64,000 bases of DNA from Lachnospiraceae bacterium (GCA_017618195.1 JAFZUW010000051.1:62001-126000); one strand, 5' to 3'; counted from the stretch's first letter, positions 1 to 8,795 are shown. Notes: a model not told the origin generated them from the letters alone. Program-made: numbers and translations.

Positions 1-15
1 GAGATCGAGTGGTAG
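1..15 (+). CDS. 3' end of an upstream coding region (partial)
   Basis: The first five codons in frame 1 read E-I-E-W-stop, and the TAG stop at 13-15 overlaps the TAGGAGGA ribosome site of the next gene. That close packing suggests the tail of a translationally coupled upstream gene. By analogy with FtsX-type operons this would often be the partner ABC ATPase, but only four residues are visible, so the identity is inference. Confidence 0.35.
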   Translation, partial: EIEW

Positions 16-26
16 GAGGAACCGTT

Positions 27-2339
27 ATGAAGAATCCCATGAACAAACGGCTCCCACGCGAACTGAAGAGCGATTTCGGTAAATATCTCGTGATATTTCT
101 CTTCATCGTCATGGTCGTTTCGGTCGTATCGAGCTTCCTTGTGGCCAATGAGGGAATCGCGCGGAGTTATAAAAAGAATCTTACAGACAACAATGTGGAA
201 GGCGGTCACGTTTCCTTTAACGAGCGTCCCGCGGAAGACCTGTTAAAGAGCGTGGAGGAGAAAGCCGGCGTAAAACTATACCGTACGGATTATTTTGAAG
301 AAGACCTCAATGAAGTGATGTTCCGCGTATACCGCGAAAGCGGAGCAAACCTTCCCGAGGTGACGGAGGGACATTTTCCCGAAAAAGAAGGAGAAATCCT
401 TCTTGACAACATGCATTCCGGAAAGGATAAATACAAGGTCGGAGACCGGATCACGCTGGCCGGAAGGGAACTGACGATCAGCGGTTTCGCGGCATTTCCG
501 AATTATTCGGCGTTATTTAAGGACAATACGGACCTGATGTTCGACATCGAGACATTTGCCGTCGGAATGATGACGGAGGAAGGTTTTGACGCCTTTCATT
601 CCGGCCGGACAACGGTCAGCTACGCATGGAGTTACAACAATAAACCCGCAACCGATAAGGACAAGCGGGAAGCCGCGGAGAAGGTACTCTCGGCGCTTCG
701 TGACGAAATTGTCAAAGTGGACAGCGAGGTCTTGAAGCGGGCGCTTGCCGGCGAGACGGGTCTCACGATGCTTGAGGCAACCGATTTCCTGCCCGAGTAT
801 GAGAATAAGGGCATCACATTTGCCGGCGAAGACATGAGCGGCGACGAAGGCGCAATGGTCGTATTCCTTTATATCGTTGTCGCGGTGCTTGCGTTTATCG
901 TCGCGGTGACGACGATGAATACGATCTCGAAAGAGGCGGCGGTCATCGGAACGCTGCGCGCGTCGGGCTATACGAGAGGCGAGATGGTTCGCCACTACAT
1001 GACGCTTCCGTTACTGTCGTTCCTTGTCGGAATGCTTGTCGGAAACGTGCTCGGCTATACGGTGATGCGTGACTTTATGGTCGACATCTACAATAAGATG
1101 TACTCGCTCGGCAAGGTCGAAACATTCTGGAACAAGGAAGCGTTCATTAAGACGACGCTCTGGCCGACGATCATCATGATCGTTATCAATGTGGCAATAC
1201 TGATCTGGAAGATGCGGATCGGCCCGCTCACCTTCCTGCGCCGTGAGACGAGCGGTCGCAAGAAGAAGCGCGCGCTCAAGCTGAACCGGAAGATTCCCTT
1301 CCCCTGGCGCTTCCGCATCCGGATCATTCTGCAGAACCTTCCGAACTACATTACGATGGCGGTCGGCGTCATTATGGCAGGCGCCATCATCATCTTCGGA
1401 CTGATGTTTGAACCGCTCCTCAATGACGTCGCGAAGCGAATCGAGGACACGAGCCTGAGCCGCTACCAGTATGTATTGAAGGCACCCGAAGAGGCAACTG
1501 CGGCCGACGCGGAGAAGTATGCGGTTGCGACGCTCGAAACGACCAAGAAGGACTATAAGACCGACGAAATCTCGGTATTCGGAATCGTGCAGGACAGCCG
1601 CTACGTGAAGGATGCGATCCCTTCCGGCAAGGTGCTCCTTTCAAACGGTTTCATGGACAAATACAACGTCAAGGCCGGTGATACCGTAAGCCTTTACGAT
1701 AAGTACGCGGATCGGAACTACACATTTTCCGTGGCGGGAGAGTACCCGTACGAGGCGGCGCTCGCGGTATTCATGAATATGGATGAATTCAACGAGATGT
1801 TTGAAAAGACGCCCGATTACTACACCGGTTACTTCTCTGACAGCGACCTTACGGAGCTTTCGGAGGCAAATGTGTACATGCGCCTCGACAGCAGCACGTT
1901 CGGCAGCTTCGCGGACCAGCTGTGGAAAGCGTTTGCGGACTTTATGGGTCCCGTCAAATGGTTCGGCATCCTGATGTTCGTGCTGATGGTTTACCTGCTC
2001 GCGAAGCAGATCATCGAACGCAACCAGACGAGTATCTCGATGACGAAGATCCTCGGCTTCACGGGCGGTGAGATAGGCGGACTGTACATCGTCTCGACCT
2101 CGATCGTCGTGGTCGGAAGCCTGCTTCTTGCGGTACCGCTTGTCGATTGGCTGCTGCGCCTGATCTTTAAGAACTACCTGTACCAGCGTATCAGCGGCTA
2201 CCTGCCGTACTGTGTAAGCAGTGACTGCTACTGGAAGATGGTTCTTCTCGGCATCGCGAGCTACGCTGCGGTTGTCGTGCTGCAGCTTATCAAGATCCGC
2301 AGAATCCCGAAGAGCGACGCTCTGAAGACGGCGGAGTAG
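27..2339 (+). CDS. ABC transporter permease with two FtsX domains
   Basis: A 770-residue membrane protein of the FtsX/MacB permease superfamily, working with a cytoplasmic ATPase. A first transmembrane helix lies near residues 20-40, followed by a large extracytoplasmic domain. Three helices near 276-298, 326-346 and 375-395 form the first FtsX module. After a basic cytoplasmic loop (SGRKKKRALK) comes a helix near 440-462, a second outer domain and the second FtsX triad near 645-663, 688-712 and 739-757. I chose ATG 27 because TAGGAGGA at 12-19 precedes it; the GTG at 9 lies upstream of that site. The substrate cannot be read from sequence. It is followed by a terminator at 2372-2405. Confidence 0.88.
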   Translation: MKNPMNKRLPRELKSDFGKYLVIFLFIVMVVSVVSSFLVANEGIARSYKKNLTDNNVEGGHVSFNERPAEDLLKSVEEKAGVKLYRTDYFEEDLNEVMFRVYRESGANLPEVTEGHFPEKEGEILLDNMHSGKDKYKVGDRITLAGRELTISGFAAFPNYSALFKDNTDLMFDIETFAVGMMTEEGFDAFHSGRTTVSYAWSYNNKPATDKDKREAAEKVLSALRDEIVKVDSEVLKRALAGETGLTMLEATDFLPEYENKGITFAGEDMSGDEGAMVVFLYIVVAVLAFIVAVTTMNTISKEAAVIGTLRASGYTRGEMVRHYMTLPLLSFLVGMLVGNVLGYTVMRDFMVDIYNKMYSLGKVETFWNKEAFIKTTLWPTIIMIVINVAILIWKMRIGPLTFLRRETSGRKKKRALKLNRKIPFPWRFRIRIILQNLPNYITMAVGVIMAGAIIIFGLMFEPLLNDVAKRIEDTSLSRYQYVLKAPEEATAADAEKYAVATLETTKKDYKTDEISVFGIVQDSRYVKDAIPSGKVLLSNGFMDKYNVKAGDTVSLYDKYADRNYTFSVAGEYPYEAALAVFMNMDEFNEMFEKTPDYYTGYFSDSDLTELSEANVYMRLDSSTFGSFADQLWKAFADFMGPVKWFGILMFVLMVYLLAKQIIERNQTSISMTKILGFTGGEIGGLYIVSTSIVVVGSLLLAVPLVDWLLRLIFKNYLYQRISGYLPYCVSSDCYWKMVLLGIASYAAVVVLQLIKIRRIPKSDALKTAE

Positions 2340-2341
2340 TA

Positions 2342-2370
2342 TTGCGGCACAAACGAATATATGGTACAAT
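2342..2370 (+). promoter_or_regulatory. Sigma-A promoter for the YitT-family gene
   Basis: TTGCGG at 2342-2347, a 17-base spacer and TACAAT at 2365-2370, with TGG just before the -10 (extended -10). The expected start near 2377 falls inside the left arm of the terminator hairpin that follows. Confidence 0.65.
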
Positions 2371-2371
2371 G

Positions 2372-2405
2372 AAAGGCGGATCCGGAGACGGTTTCCGCCT
2401 TTTTT
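2372..2405 (+). terminator. Rho-independent terminator after the FtsX permease
   Basis: AAAGGCGGA (2372-2380) pairs with TCCGCCTTT (2394-2402), and the right arm runs on into a T tract. It should stop transcripts coming from the upstream ABC genes. The promoter at 2342-2370 immediately precedes the left arm, so its own transcripts would lack the full hairpin. Confidence 0.75.
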
Positions 2406-2431
2406 CGTGCAATGTTTCAGAGGGTATCGCT

Positions 2432-3319
2432 ATGAAAGGAAAGATTCGAAAAACTATCATCGAGCTGCTTGCTCTGCTCGTCGGAAGCGCGGCGTACGCG
2501 TCGGCGCTTTACTGCATTATGGATAAGAACCATCTGGCGCCCGGAGGCATCTCCGGTATCTCGGTTATGGTGCATTATATTAACCCGAAGATTGACGTCG
2601 GGACGACTTACCTCGTGCTCAACATCCCGATTCTGATCCTCGGCTTCATATGTCTGAGCCGTAAGTTTATGGTTTATACGCTGATCTCGACCGGCATGGT
2701 TTCGGGCTTCTCGAACCTGCTGTCATATCTGGCGGAAAAGGAGATATGGAACCCGTCGTTAACCGACGTTCCGATCCTTGCGGCGCTTTACGGCGGTGCG
2801 GCTCTCGGTGTCGGCGTCGGCATCGTGATGCGCGGCGGAGGCTCGACCGGCGGCACGGATATTCTTGCAAAGGTCGTAAGGCTCAAAAACAAGCAGTTCC
2901 GGACCGGACCGCTGATCCTGTGCGCAGACGCGGTTGTCATTACGGCGTCCGCATTTGTCTTCAGAGATATTGAAACGGCGCTTTACGCAGGCGTCGGAGC
3001 GGTTGTGAGCGCGAAGATCCTCGACCTTGTTCTTTACGGCAGCGACGAGACGAAGAAGCTTTTGATCGTGAGCGAGCATCACGAGGCAATCGCGCAGCGG
3101 TTTATGAAGGAACTCGATACCGGCGTGACCTACCTCGACGGCCGCGGCGCGTATACCGGCGAACCGCGTACGGTCATGCTCTGCATGGTGAAGAAGCACC
3201 TGTTTACGAAGGCGCGTGAGATCGTTACCGAGGAGGATAAGAACGCATTTCTGATCATTTCGTCGGCTTCGGAAGTGTTCGGTGAAGGCTACAAGCGGCA
3301 CGAGAGCGAGGATTTGTAA
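2432..3319 (+). CDS. YitT family membrane protein (DUF161/DUF2179)
   Basis: A 295-residue protein. The N-terminal two thirds holds about five hydrophobic helices with the family glycine-rich turns (LAPGGISGISVM, GGGSTGGTDILAK). The C-terminal part, from about residue 210, is a soluble DUF2179-like domain (KKLLIVSEHHE, GVTYLDGRGAYTG). Length fits the YitT family, whose function is not firmly known. ATG 2432 was chosen because it starts the first membrane helix region; an in-frame ATG at 2342 would lie inside the promoter and terminator. AGAGGG at 2419-2424 is a weak ribosome site. It appears to be monocistronic. Confidence 0.88.
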   Translation: MKGKIRKTIIELLALLVGSAAYASALYCIMDKNHLAPGGISGISVMVHYINPKIDVGTTYLVLNIPILILGFICLSRKFMVYTLISTGMVSGFSNLLSYLAEKEIWNPSLTDVPILAALYGGAALGVGVGIVMRGGGSTGGTDILAKVVRLKNKQFRTGPLILCADAVVITASAFVFRDIETALYAGVGAVVSAKILDLVLYGSDETKKLLIVSEHHEAIAQRFMKELDTGVTYLDGRGAYTGEPRTVMLCMVKKHLFTKAREIVTEEDKNAFLIISSASEVFGEGYKRHESEDL

Positions 3320-3444
3320 AAGCTGCCGCTTAGGTAAGGCAGGAAGTATACGGAGCTTCGCGGGAAGCGGAGTCAGGCGATGCACGCAATTCCCTGAGGG
3401 GGGCTTACCGAGAAATTTAACGGGTTATTTTTTCAACAACCCTC

Positions 3445-3473
3445 TTTACAAAATCGAACAAATGTTCTATCAT
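3445..3473 (+). promoter_or_regulatory. SOS promoter with LexA box
   Basis: TTTACA (3445-3450), a 17-base spacer and TATCAT (3468-3473) form a sigma-A promoter. Between and touching the elements, 3455-3468 reads CGAACAAATGTTCT, which matches the Gram-positive LexA (DinR) box CGAACRNRYGTTYC at 13 of 14 positions. Binding there would block RNA polymerase. It serves the small gene at 3496 and, as no terminator is seen, perhaps the alpha-galactosidase behind it. Confidence 0.75.
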
Positions 3474-3495
3474 ATTTGTGCAAAGAGGTACAGAT

Positions 3496-3792
3496 ATGGG
3501 AACTATCCGGGAAAGAGACAACCGAATTGACGTGATCTGTCAGCATAACCGCGACCGTACCATCATGCCGATCAAGATACGGCTGACGGACGAATACGGC
3601 GAGCGGCAGACGTATATGATCACGGCTTACAAGGACCTGTCCGGCGGGGATTACACGCTGCCGAACGGGGTGGCTGTGCGCGGTCATATCCGGACATTTG
3701 AATGCAAGATCGCGGTGTTCGGAACGGAACGTCTCATCCGGATCATATATAATTCCGACGAGAACCAGTGGAGGCTTGTCGGCGCGCAGTGA
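3496..3792 (+). CDS. Small protein of unknown function, probably LexA-controlled
   Basis: A 98-residue protein I do not recognise. It begins MGTIRERDNRIDV and contains a probable beta-rich core with YGERQTYMITAYKDL, YTLPNGV, HIRTFECKIAVFG and a C-terminal QWRLVGAQ. It has no signal peptide, membrane segment or obvious catalytic motif. ATG 3496 is favoured over an in-frame ATG at 3478 because AGAGGT (3484-3489) lies just upstream and 3478 would fall too close to the promoter -10. The LexA box at 3455-3468 implies induction by DNA damage. The role in the SOS response is unknown. Confidence 0.75.
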   Translation: MGTIRERDNRIDVICQHNRDRTIMPIKIRLTDEYGERQTYMITAYKDLSGGDYTLPNGVAVRGHIRTFECKIAVFGTERLIRIIYNSDENQWRLVGAQ

Positions 3793-3870
3793 CCGTGTGC
3801 GCACGGATACCGGCAGGCGCAGCAGGAAGAAGTAAGACAGTATAAGCGTAATATAACGGAGGAACGAAAA

Positions 3871-6117
3871 GTGATTCGCGAACAACAGACAACAATCGGC
3901 TTTCACGTATGGGGAGCGGAGAAGCTCAGCGAGGAGACGGTAAAGGTTCTTCGCCTTGACAACGACGGCATTACCTATGCCATGGCGGTGACGGAGGAAG
4001 GATTCCTCCTGCACGTCTATTACGGAAAGCGGTGCGGCGATGACGACCTGACGTATCTGCTGCATCTGGATGAAGGCACCTACACGCCGCAGCACCATAA
4101 CCGCGAGCGGCTGAACTTCATGGATTCGAGACCGTTCGAGTACCCGTGCCACGGCATCGGGGACTTCCGTGAGCCCTGCTTTATGGTTATGGATGAGGAA
4201 GGCATGTCGGCATGCGACCTGCGCTACCGCGGACACCGCATCGTAAGCGGTAAGCCTGTGCTGAAGCAGAAGGGCGTACGCTGCATTCCCGCGACGACGG
4301 CTTCGGAAGGTGAGGCGGAGACCCTGATTGTAACGATGGAGGATGCGCACGAGGGGCTTGTTGTCGAGCTCAGCTACAGCATATTCCGCGACAGCAACGT
4401 GATTACGCGTTCCGCGAAGGTCATCAACAAAGGCTACCGCGAGGTACACGTGAACCGCGTGCTTTCGGCATGCGTCGAGTTCCCTTCGTCGGATTACGAT
4501 ATGATCACATTAAACGGCGCGTGGGCGAGAGAGCGTGCCGTATGCCGGGCAGCACTGCACGGCGGCAAGCAGTCCGTTGACAGCATCCGCGGCGTATCGA
4601 GCGCGCAGCATAATCCGTTCGCGGCGCTTTGTTCAAAGGATGCCGACGAGGACCGGGGCGAGGTCTGGGCATTCCATTTTGTGTACAGCGGTAATTTCCT
4701 TGCCGAGACCGAGGTTGCCCAAGACGGCAAAGCGCGGTTCGTCATGGGAATCAATCCGTATGATTTTTCGTGGCTTTTAAAACCCGAGGAGGAGTTTACG
4801 ACGCCTGAGGTTGTCATGGTTTATTCCGAGGAAGGCTTCGGCGGCATGTCGCGCACATTCCACGACCTGTACCGCGGCCATCTGATCCGCGGCTATTGGA
4901 AGGATCGCGAACGGCCGGTACTCATCAATAACTGGGAAGCGACATATTTTCGCTTTGATCAGGACAAATTATACGCGATCGCCGAGCAGGCTTCGAAGCT
5001 CGGGATCGAAATGCTTGTCGTGGATGACGGATGGTTCGGACACCGCGATTTCGACAATTCGTCGCTCGGAGACTGGTATGTATACGAAGAGAAGCTGAAA
5101 GGCGGTTTAAAGCCGCTTGTTGACCGCGTGAACGCGCTCGGCATGAAGTTCGGCCTGTGGTTCGAACCCGAGATGGTAAGCGATGACAGCGAGCTGTTCC
5201 GCACGCATCCGGAGTGGGCAATCCAGATCATCGGCCGCAATATGACGCAGCAGCGCGCGCAGTACGTGCTTGACTATTCGAATCCCGAGGTGCGCGAGTA
5301 CGTCTACGGGATGATTAGGAAGATTCTCGATTCCGCCAACGTGGAATACATCAAATGGGACATGAACCGCAACCTTACCGAGGTCGGTTCGACGGCGCTT
5401 CCCGGAAAGCGCCAGCGTGAGCTGTGGCACCGCTACGTGCTCGGCGTTTACGAGGTTATGGACCGTCTGACGACCGACTATCCGAAACTGCTTTTAGAGA
5501 ACTGCTCAAGCGGCGGCGGACGTTTCGATCCTGCCATGCTTTACTTCTCACCGCAGATCTGGACGAGCGACGATACGGACGGTATCGCGCGGCTGCAGAT
5601 CCAGTACGGAACGAGCTACTGTTATCCGGCTTCCGCGATGGGAGCGCATGTTTCGGACTGCCCGAACCACGTTCTCGGACGTACGGTTCCGTTCGACACG
5701 AGAGGAAATGTGGCGCTTGCAGGCACGTTCGGCTATGAGCTTGACGTAACGCGGATTCCCGAGGAGGACCGCGCAAAGATTCCGGGACAGATCGAGAAAT
5801 TCCACCGCTTCAACGGGCTTGTACGGGACGGAGACCGGTACCGTATCGGCAATCCGTTCGGAACGGAGCAGTATGACGCGTGGATGCATGTTTCGAAGGA
5901 TAAGAACGAGGCGGTGCTCACATTTGTCCAAATCATGGCGCAGCCGAACCGCCCGAAGCGGAACATTAAGCTGAAAGGACTGTGCCCGGATAAGAAATAT
6001 CAATGCGAAGAGCTCGGCATGACGCTGTCGGGACGGACGCTTATGACGTGCGGCATCGATATCGGACTGCACGGGGATTATGCGAGCGCGACGTATTATT
6101 TCAAGGCGGAAGAGTGA
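3871..6117 (+). CDS. Alpha-galactosidase, glycoside hydrolase family 36
   Basis: A 748-residue cytoplasmic enzyme that removes alpha-1,6-galactose from raffinose-type sugars and galactomannan fragments. The N-terminal beta-supersandwich (about 1-330) is followed by the TIM barrel. Family motifs are visible: DDGWFGHRD near residue 387, KWDMNRN with the probable nucleophile Asp497, and WTSDDTDG with the probable acid/base Asp at 567-568, followed by SAMGAHVS. Full length for GH36 subgroup I. It starts with GTG 3871 behind GGAGGA at 3857-3862. There is no signal peptide and no sugar transporter beside it. The upstream gene carries an SOS promoter and there is no clear terminator between them. 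Confidence 0.93.
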   Translation: MIREQQTTIGFHVWGAEKLSEETVKVLRLDNDGITYAMAVTEEGFLLHVYYGKRCGDDDLTYLLHLDEGTYTPQHHNRERLNFMDSRPFEYPCHGIGDFREPCFMVMDEEGMSACDLRYRGHRIVSGKPVLKQKGVRCIPATTASEGEAETLIVTMEDAHEGLVVELSYSIFRDSNVITRSAKVINKGYREVHVNRVLSACVEFPSSDYDMITLNGAWARERAVCRAALHGGKQSVDSIRGVSSAQHNPFAALCSKDADEDRGEVWAFHFVYSGNFLAETEVAQDGKARFVMGINPYDFSWLLKPEEEFTTPEVVMVYSEEGFGGMSRTFHDLYRGHLIRGYWKDRERPVLINNWEATYFRFDQDKLYAIAEQASKLGIEMLVVDDGWFGHRDFDNSSLGDWYVYEEKLKGGLKPLVDRVNALGMKFGLWFEPEMVSDDSELFRTHPEWAIQIIGRNMTQQRAQYVLDYSNPEVREYVYGMIRKILDSANVEYIKWDMNRNLTEVGSTALPGKRQRELWHRYVLGVYEVMDRLTTDYPKLLLENCSSGGGRFDPAMLYFSPQIWTSDDTDGIARLQIQYGTSYCYPASAMGAHVSDCPNHVLGRTVPFDTRGNVALAGTFGYELDVTRIPEEDRAKIPGQIEKFHRFNGLVRDGDRYRIGNPFGTEQYDAWMHVSKDKNEAVLTFVQIMAQPNRPKRNIKLKGLCPDKKYQCEELGMTLSGRTLMTCGIDIGLHGDYASATYYFKAEE

Positions 6118-6191
6118 GGCGGAAAGCAAAGCGGCGGAAGGCTGCGGAGCAGAGCCGGAAGAAAGCATTGACGGATACCTGAGGAGGAAGT

Positions 6192-6920
6192 ATGGAATTT
6201 GCCGTAAAACCGTATAAAAAGGAATTTGCGTATTCGTACGTGCTCGGGGCTTTTCCGACGATCGAGCTTCTTACGAAGCGGCCGGAGACGGTAGAGGAGG
6301 TCTATGTGCACTCAAGCTTTACCGACCGGGAGCATGTGGAGCAGCTCTGCAAGAGTCACGGGATACCGGTCCGGGAGAATGACCGTACGATCGCGAAGCT
6401 GAGCGACAAGGAGAACGTCTTCGTGATCGGCGTGTTCCGGAAGTTTACGGATAAGCTCAGCGCGACGGAGCCGCACCTGATGCTCGTGAATCCGAGCAAC
6501 ATGGGCAATGCGGGGACCATCTTACGGACGTGCCTGGCGTTCGGGATTCATGATATCGCAATCATCACGCCGGCGATCGATCCGTTCAACCCGAAGACGA
6601 TCCGCGCCTCGATGGGAGCAATCTTTTCGCTTCGGATACAGTGCTTTGAAAGTTTTGAGGAATACCGGAAGCAGTATGCCTCGGCAGCGCCCGAAAGACA
6701 GCTTTATTCGTTTATGCTGACCGCAGAGGAGCAGCTTACCGTGGAGACCTGTCCGAAGCCGGAACTTTATACGCTGATCTTCGGAAACGAGGCGACCGGA
6801 CTGCCCGCCGAGTATGCGGACTATGCAAATGCAATCAAAATTCCGCAGTCGCCGGAGGTGGATTCCCTGAATCTGACGATAGCTGTCGGAATCGGTGCGT
6901 TTCTGTTCCGGAAGAGCTGA
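6192..6920 (+). CDS. SpoU/TrmH-family RNA 2'-O-ribose methyltransferase
   Basis: A 242-residue SPOUT methyltransferase. The three family motifs are present in order: motif 1 NPSNMGNAGTILRT, motif 2 LIFGNEATGLP and motif 3 IPQSPEVDSLNLTIAVG, which form the knotted SAM-binding fold. The N-terminal ~80 residues resemble a substrate-binding domain of the L30e type but poorly conserved. The target RNA (tRNA or 23S rRNA) cannot be assigned from sequence. ATG 6192 follows GAGGAGGAAG at 6181-6190. It probably reads through from the alpha-galactosidase, 74 bases upstream, with no visible terminator between. Confidence 0.88.
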   Translation: MEFAVKPYKKEFAYSYVLGAFPTIELLTKRPETVEEVYVHSSFTDREHVEQLCKSHGIPVRENDRTIAKLSDKENVFVIGVFRKFTDKLSATEPHLMLVNPSNMGNAGTILRTCLAFGIHDIAIITPAIDPFNPKTIRASMGAIFSLRIQCFESFEEYRKQYASAAPERQLYSFMLTAEEQLTVETCPKPELYTLIFGNEATGLPAEYADYANAIKIPQSPEVDSLNLTIAVGIGAFLFRKS

Positions 6921-6934
6921 AAAAATCACAAGAC

Positions 6935-6963
6935 TTGCGTTTTTCAAAAAAAAATAGTATGAT
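6935..6963 (+). promoter_or_regulatory. Sigma-A promoter for the lipoprotein pair
   Basis: TTGCGT (6935-6940), a 17-base spacer containing an A tract, and TATGAT (6958-6963). It leaves a leader of roughly 85 bases before the lipoprotein start at 7054. Confidence 0.7.
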
Positions 6964-7053
6964 AGCGAATGATGCAGAGCGCATCGTTTGTTATTCGGCA
7001 GAAAAATGTATATCTGCCCATATGAGATTGTGTTGAGAGAAAAAGGAGAAACA

Positions 7054-7896
7054 ATGATGAAAAGCATTAAGAAGATTATTGCGCTTTTGCTTGTTCTTGC
7101 ACTTGTTTTCGCAATGACCGCCTGCGGTGATTCCGATGACGAAGGCAGCAAGAAGGGTGAGAGCAGAAAGAGTTCTCAGCAGAAGGATCCCGATCCTACC
7201 GACGAGCCTACTCCTACCGCAGAGCCCACCGATGAGCCTACCCCTACGGCAGAGCCTACCGCAGAGCCTACTCCTACCCCTACCGCAGAGCCTACGGCAG
7301 AGCCTACCGCAGAGCCCACTTCTGCTCCCGTAGGAAATATCACCTACAACGACATTGCCGGAGTTTGGAAGTGTGACATCGAAGTAGGCAGTGATATGAT
7401 CGGCGAGATGGACGTAGACGCCGAAGGATATGAAGAGTTAATGGATCTCTTTAAAGAATTCGGATATGAAATCAATGTTAAGATGCATATGGAAATCAAT
7501 TTCAAGTCCGCCAATGCCGCAACGGTAACCTATGAGGCAGATGCAACCTCCATGGGTGCTGCTTTGAAGTCGATTCTTTCCACCGAAGAAGGCATGATTA
7601 AGTTTTTCATGCTTGCTACGGGATACGATGAGGCAACCATTAAGAGTCTGCTTGCAATGAGCGGAAGCTCAATGCAGGATCTTATCGCAACGATGGATAT
7701 CGACGGCATGATGGACCAGATGAAGAAGGGCGATGAGAAAAACGTGACCTATTCAATCAACGGAAACGTTATTATGCTTGATAACGATGATGATGTTGTT
7801 CTTGAATATGTTTCCTCGAACTGCATTAAGTTCAAGGTTCAGAATGCAACGGATCAGACAATCGCCATTTTCAAGGGCGCTACTTTGACGAGATAA
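7054..7896 (+). CDS. Lipoprotein with (PT/EP) repeat linker, tandem paralogue 1
   Basis: A 280-residue predicted lipoprotein. The N-terminus has lysines, a hydrophobic stretch and the lipobox AMTACG, so it is likely anchored to the outer face of the membrane. A charged stretch is followed by a low-complexity linker built of PTDEPTPTAEP units (about residues 48-90). The C-terminal domain starts DIAGVWKCDIEV and has an alternating beta pattern ending NVIMLDNDDDVVLEYVSS. It resembles the next gene's product in domain order and in the EGMIKFFMLATG / DGIKRLYGALFG segment. I do not recognise a function. Start chosen at ATG 7054 behind AAAGGAG; ATG 7057 is equally possible. Confidence 0.82.
   Translation: MMKSIKKIIALLLVLALVFAMTACGDSDDEGSKKGESRKSSQQKDPDPTDEPTPTAEPTDEPTPTAEPTAEPTPTPTAEPTAEPTAEPTSAPVGNITYNDIAGVWKCDIEVGSDMIGEMDVDAEGYEELMDLFKEFGYEINVKMHMEINFKSANAATVTYEADATSMGAALKSILSTEEGMIKFFMLATGYDEATIKSLLAMSGSSMQDLIATMDIDGMMDQMKKGDEKNVTYSINGNVIMLDNDDDVVLEYVSSNCIKFKVQNATDQTIAIFKGATLTR
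7197..7320 (+). repeat. Low-complexity tandem repeat coding a Pro-Thr-Glu linker
   Basis: Imperfect 6- and 12-base units of the type GAGCCTACTCCTACCGCA repeat in frame and encode EPTPTA. Such linkers in Firmicute surface proteins likely hold a domain away from the membrane through the cell wall; repeat length probably varies between strains. Confidence 0.8.
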
Positions 7897-7920
7897 GAGT
7901 TTTACCGAACGAGGGAAGAG

Positions 7921-8709
7921 ATGATTACGAATAAGACCGCAATGAAACGGATCTTGGCATTATCGCTTGCGGTAATGCTGCTCATAATCAGCTGCTGTGC
8001 CTGCGGCAAGAAGCAGGAGGAGCAGAAAGGCAAGAATACTCCGGAACCGACACGTTCCGATACGCAGAAGGACGATCCGGATTATGACCCCGATGAGGAT
8101 ATTTACATATATCCGACCGGCGACTGGGGCGAAGGGTTCAATTACGGAACCGTCCGCGGCCGCTGGCGCGGTGAGGTAAAAGCGGAAATGGAAGACGCTC
8201 ACGGTGTGGACCGGAAGGATGTGAAACGCCTTGTAACCATTCTGAATGCCATGGATATGGAGCCTCCGAAGATTACCTACAAGGTTATGATGCGGTTCAT
8301 TGACGAAAGTCATATGGAAGGCCGTGTTACGGTTGATACGACTGCCATCTATGACATGGTGCTCGAAATGTACGGAACCGAAGACGGCATCAAGCGTCTG
8401 TACGGTGCCCTGTTCGGACTCAGCAAGAACGAGGTGGCCTACCTGATAAAGCAGTCGGGTACTACCATTGAGGAGGTTGCGGCCCAGGTTTCGCAGGCAT
8501 TGGAAAAGGAAGCCGGAGACAAGAGTGCTTTCGTTGCCAGCAAGGATATTGCCGGAACCTATGTATTTGAAGGCAATATGATCCTTTTCACGGATCTGGA
8601 TATGGATCTTGAGTATGATACGGCGAGCGGCAGGCTTACCATTCATGTAAAGAATCCGGAAGAGAGCGAGTATTCCAATCTGGACGGCGTTATCGTAACA
8701 AAGGGTTAG
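7921..8709 (+). CDS. Lipoprotein, tandem paralogue 2
   Basis: A 262-residue predicted lipoprotein with signal peptide and lipobox ISCCAC (candidate lipidated Cys around 26-28). A short acidic linker replaces the PT repeats of the upstream protein. The body shows the same plan: VRGRWRGEV near 78, then MMRFIDES, then DGIKRLYGALFG, then DIAGTYVFEGNMILF and a C-terminal beta hairpin LEYDTASGRLTIHV. It begins 24 bases after the first lipoprotein, with GAGGGAAGAG at 7911-7920, so the two are one transcript from the promoter at 6935. No function is recognisable. Confidence 0.8.
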   Translation: MITNKTAMKRILALSLAVMLLIISCCACGKKQEEQKGKNTPEPTRSDTQKDDPDYDPDEDIYIYPTGDWGEGFNYGTVRGRWRGEVKAEMEDAHGVDRKDVKRLVTILNAMDMEPPKITYKVMMRFIDESHMEGRVTVDTTAIYDMVLEMYGTEDGIKRLYGALFGLSKNEVAYLIKQSGTTIEEVAAQVSQALEKEAGDKSAFVASKDIAGTYVFEGNMILFTDLDMDLEYDTASGRLTIHVKNPEESEYSNLDGVIVTKG

Positions 8710-8766
8710 TCTTTCCCGAAAACGGCAGATTTATCCGAAAATGCCCGAATATTTACGGATAAACTG

Positions 8767-8795
8767 TTGACAAATGAAATTTATTCCGTTATACT
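8767..8795 (+). promoter_or_regulatory. Strong sigma-A promoter of the ylxM-ffh operon
   Basis: TTGACA (8767-8772) is a perfect -35; after 17 bases comes TATACT (8790-8795). The predicted start near 8802 lies inside the left arm of the hairpin at 8796-8832. Confidence 0.82.

Noticed and set aside
513..995. Long antisense frames opposite the FtsX permease, alpha-galactosidase, mutS and the large permease (for example 29899-31851 and 42166-43749)
   Set aside because: They mirror strongly coding + strand genes, have Arg/His-rich shadow composition, no ribosome sites and no family motifs.
6168..6196. TTGACG-N17-TATGGA as a promoter of the SpoU methylase
   Set aside because: The -10 would overlap the start codon and ribosome site of the gene itself.
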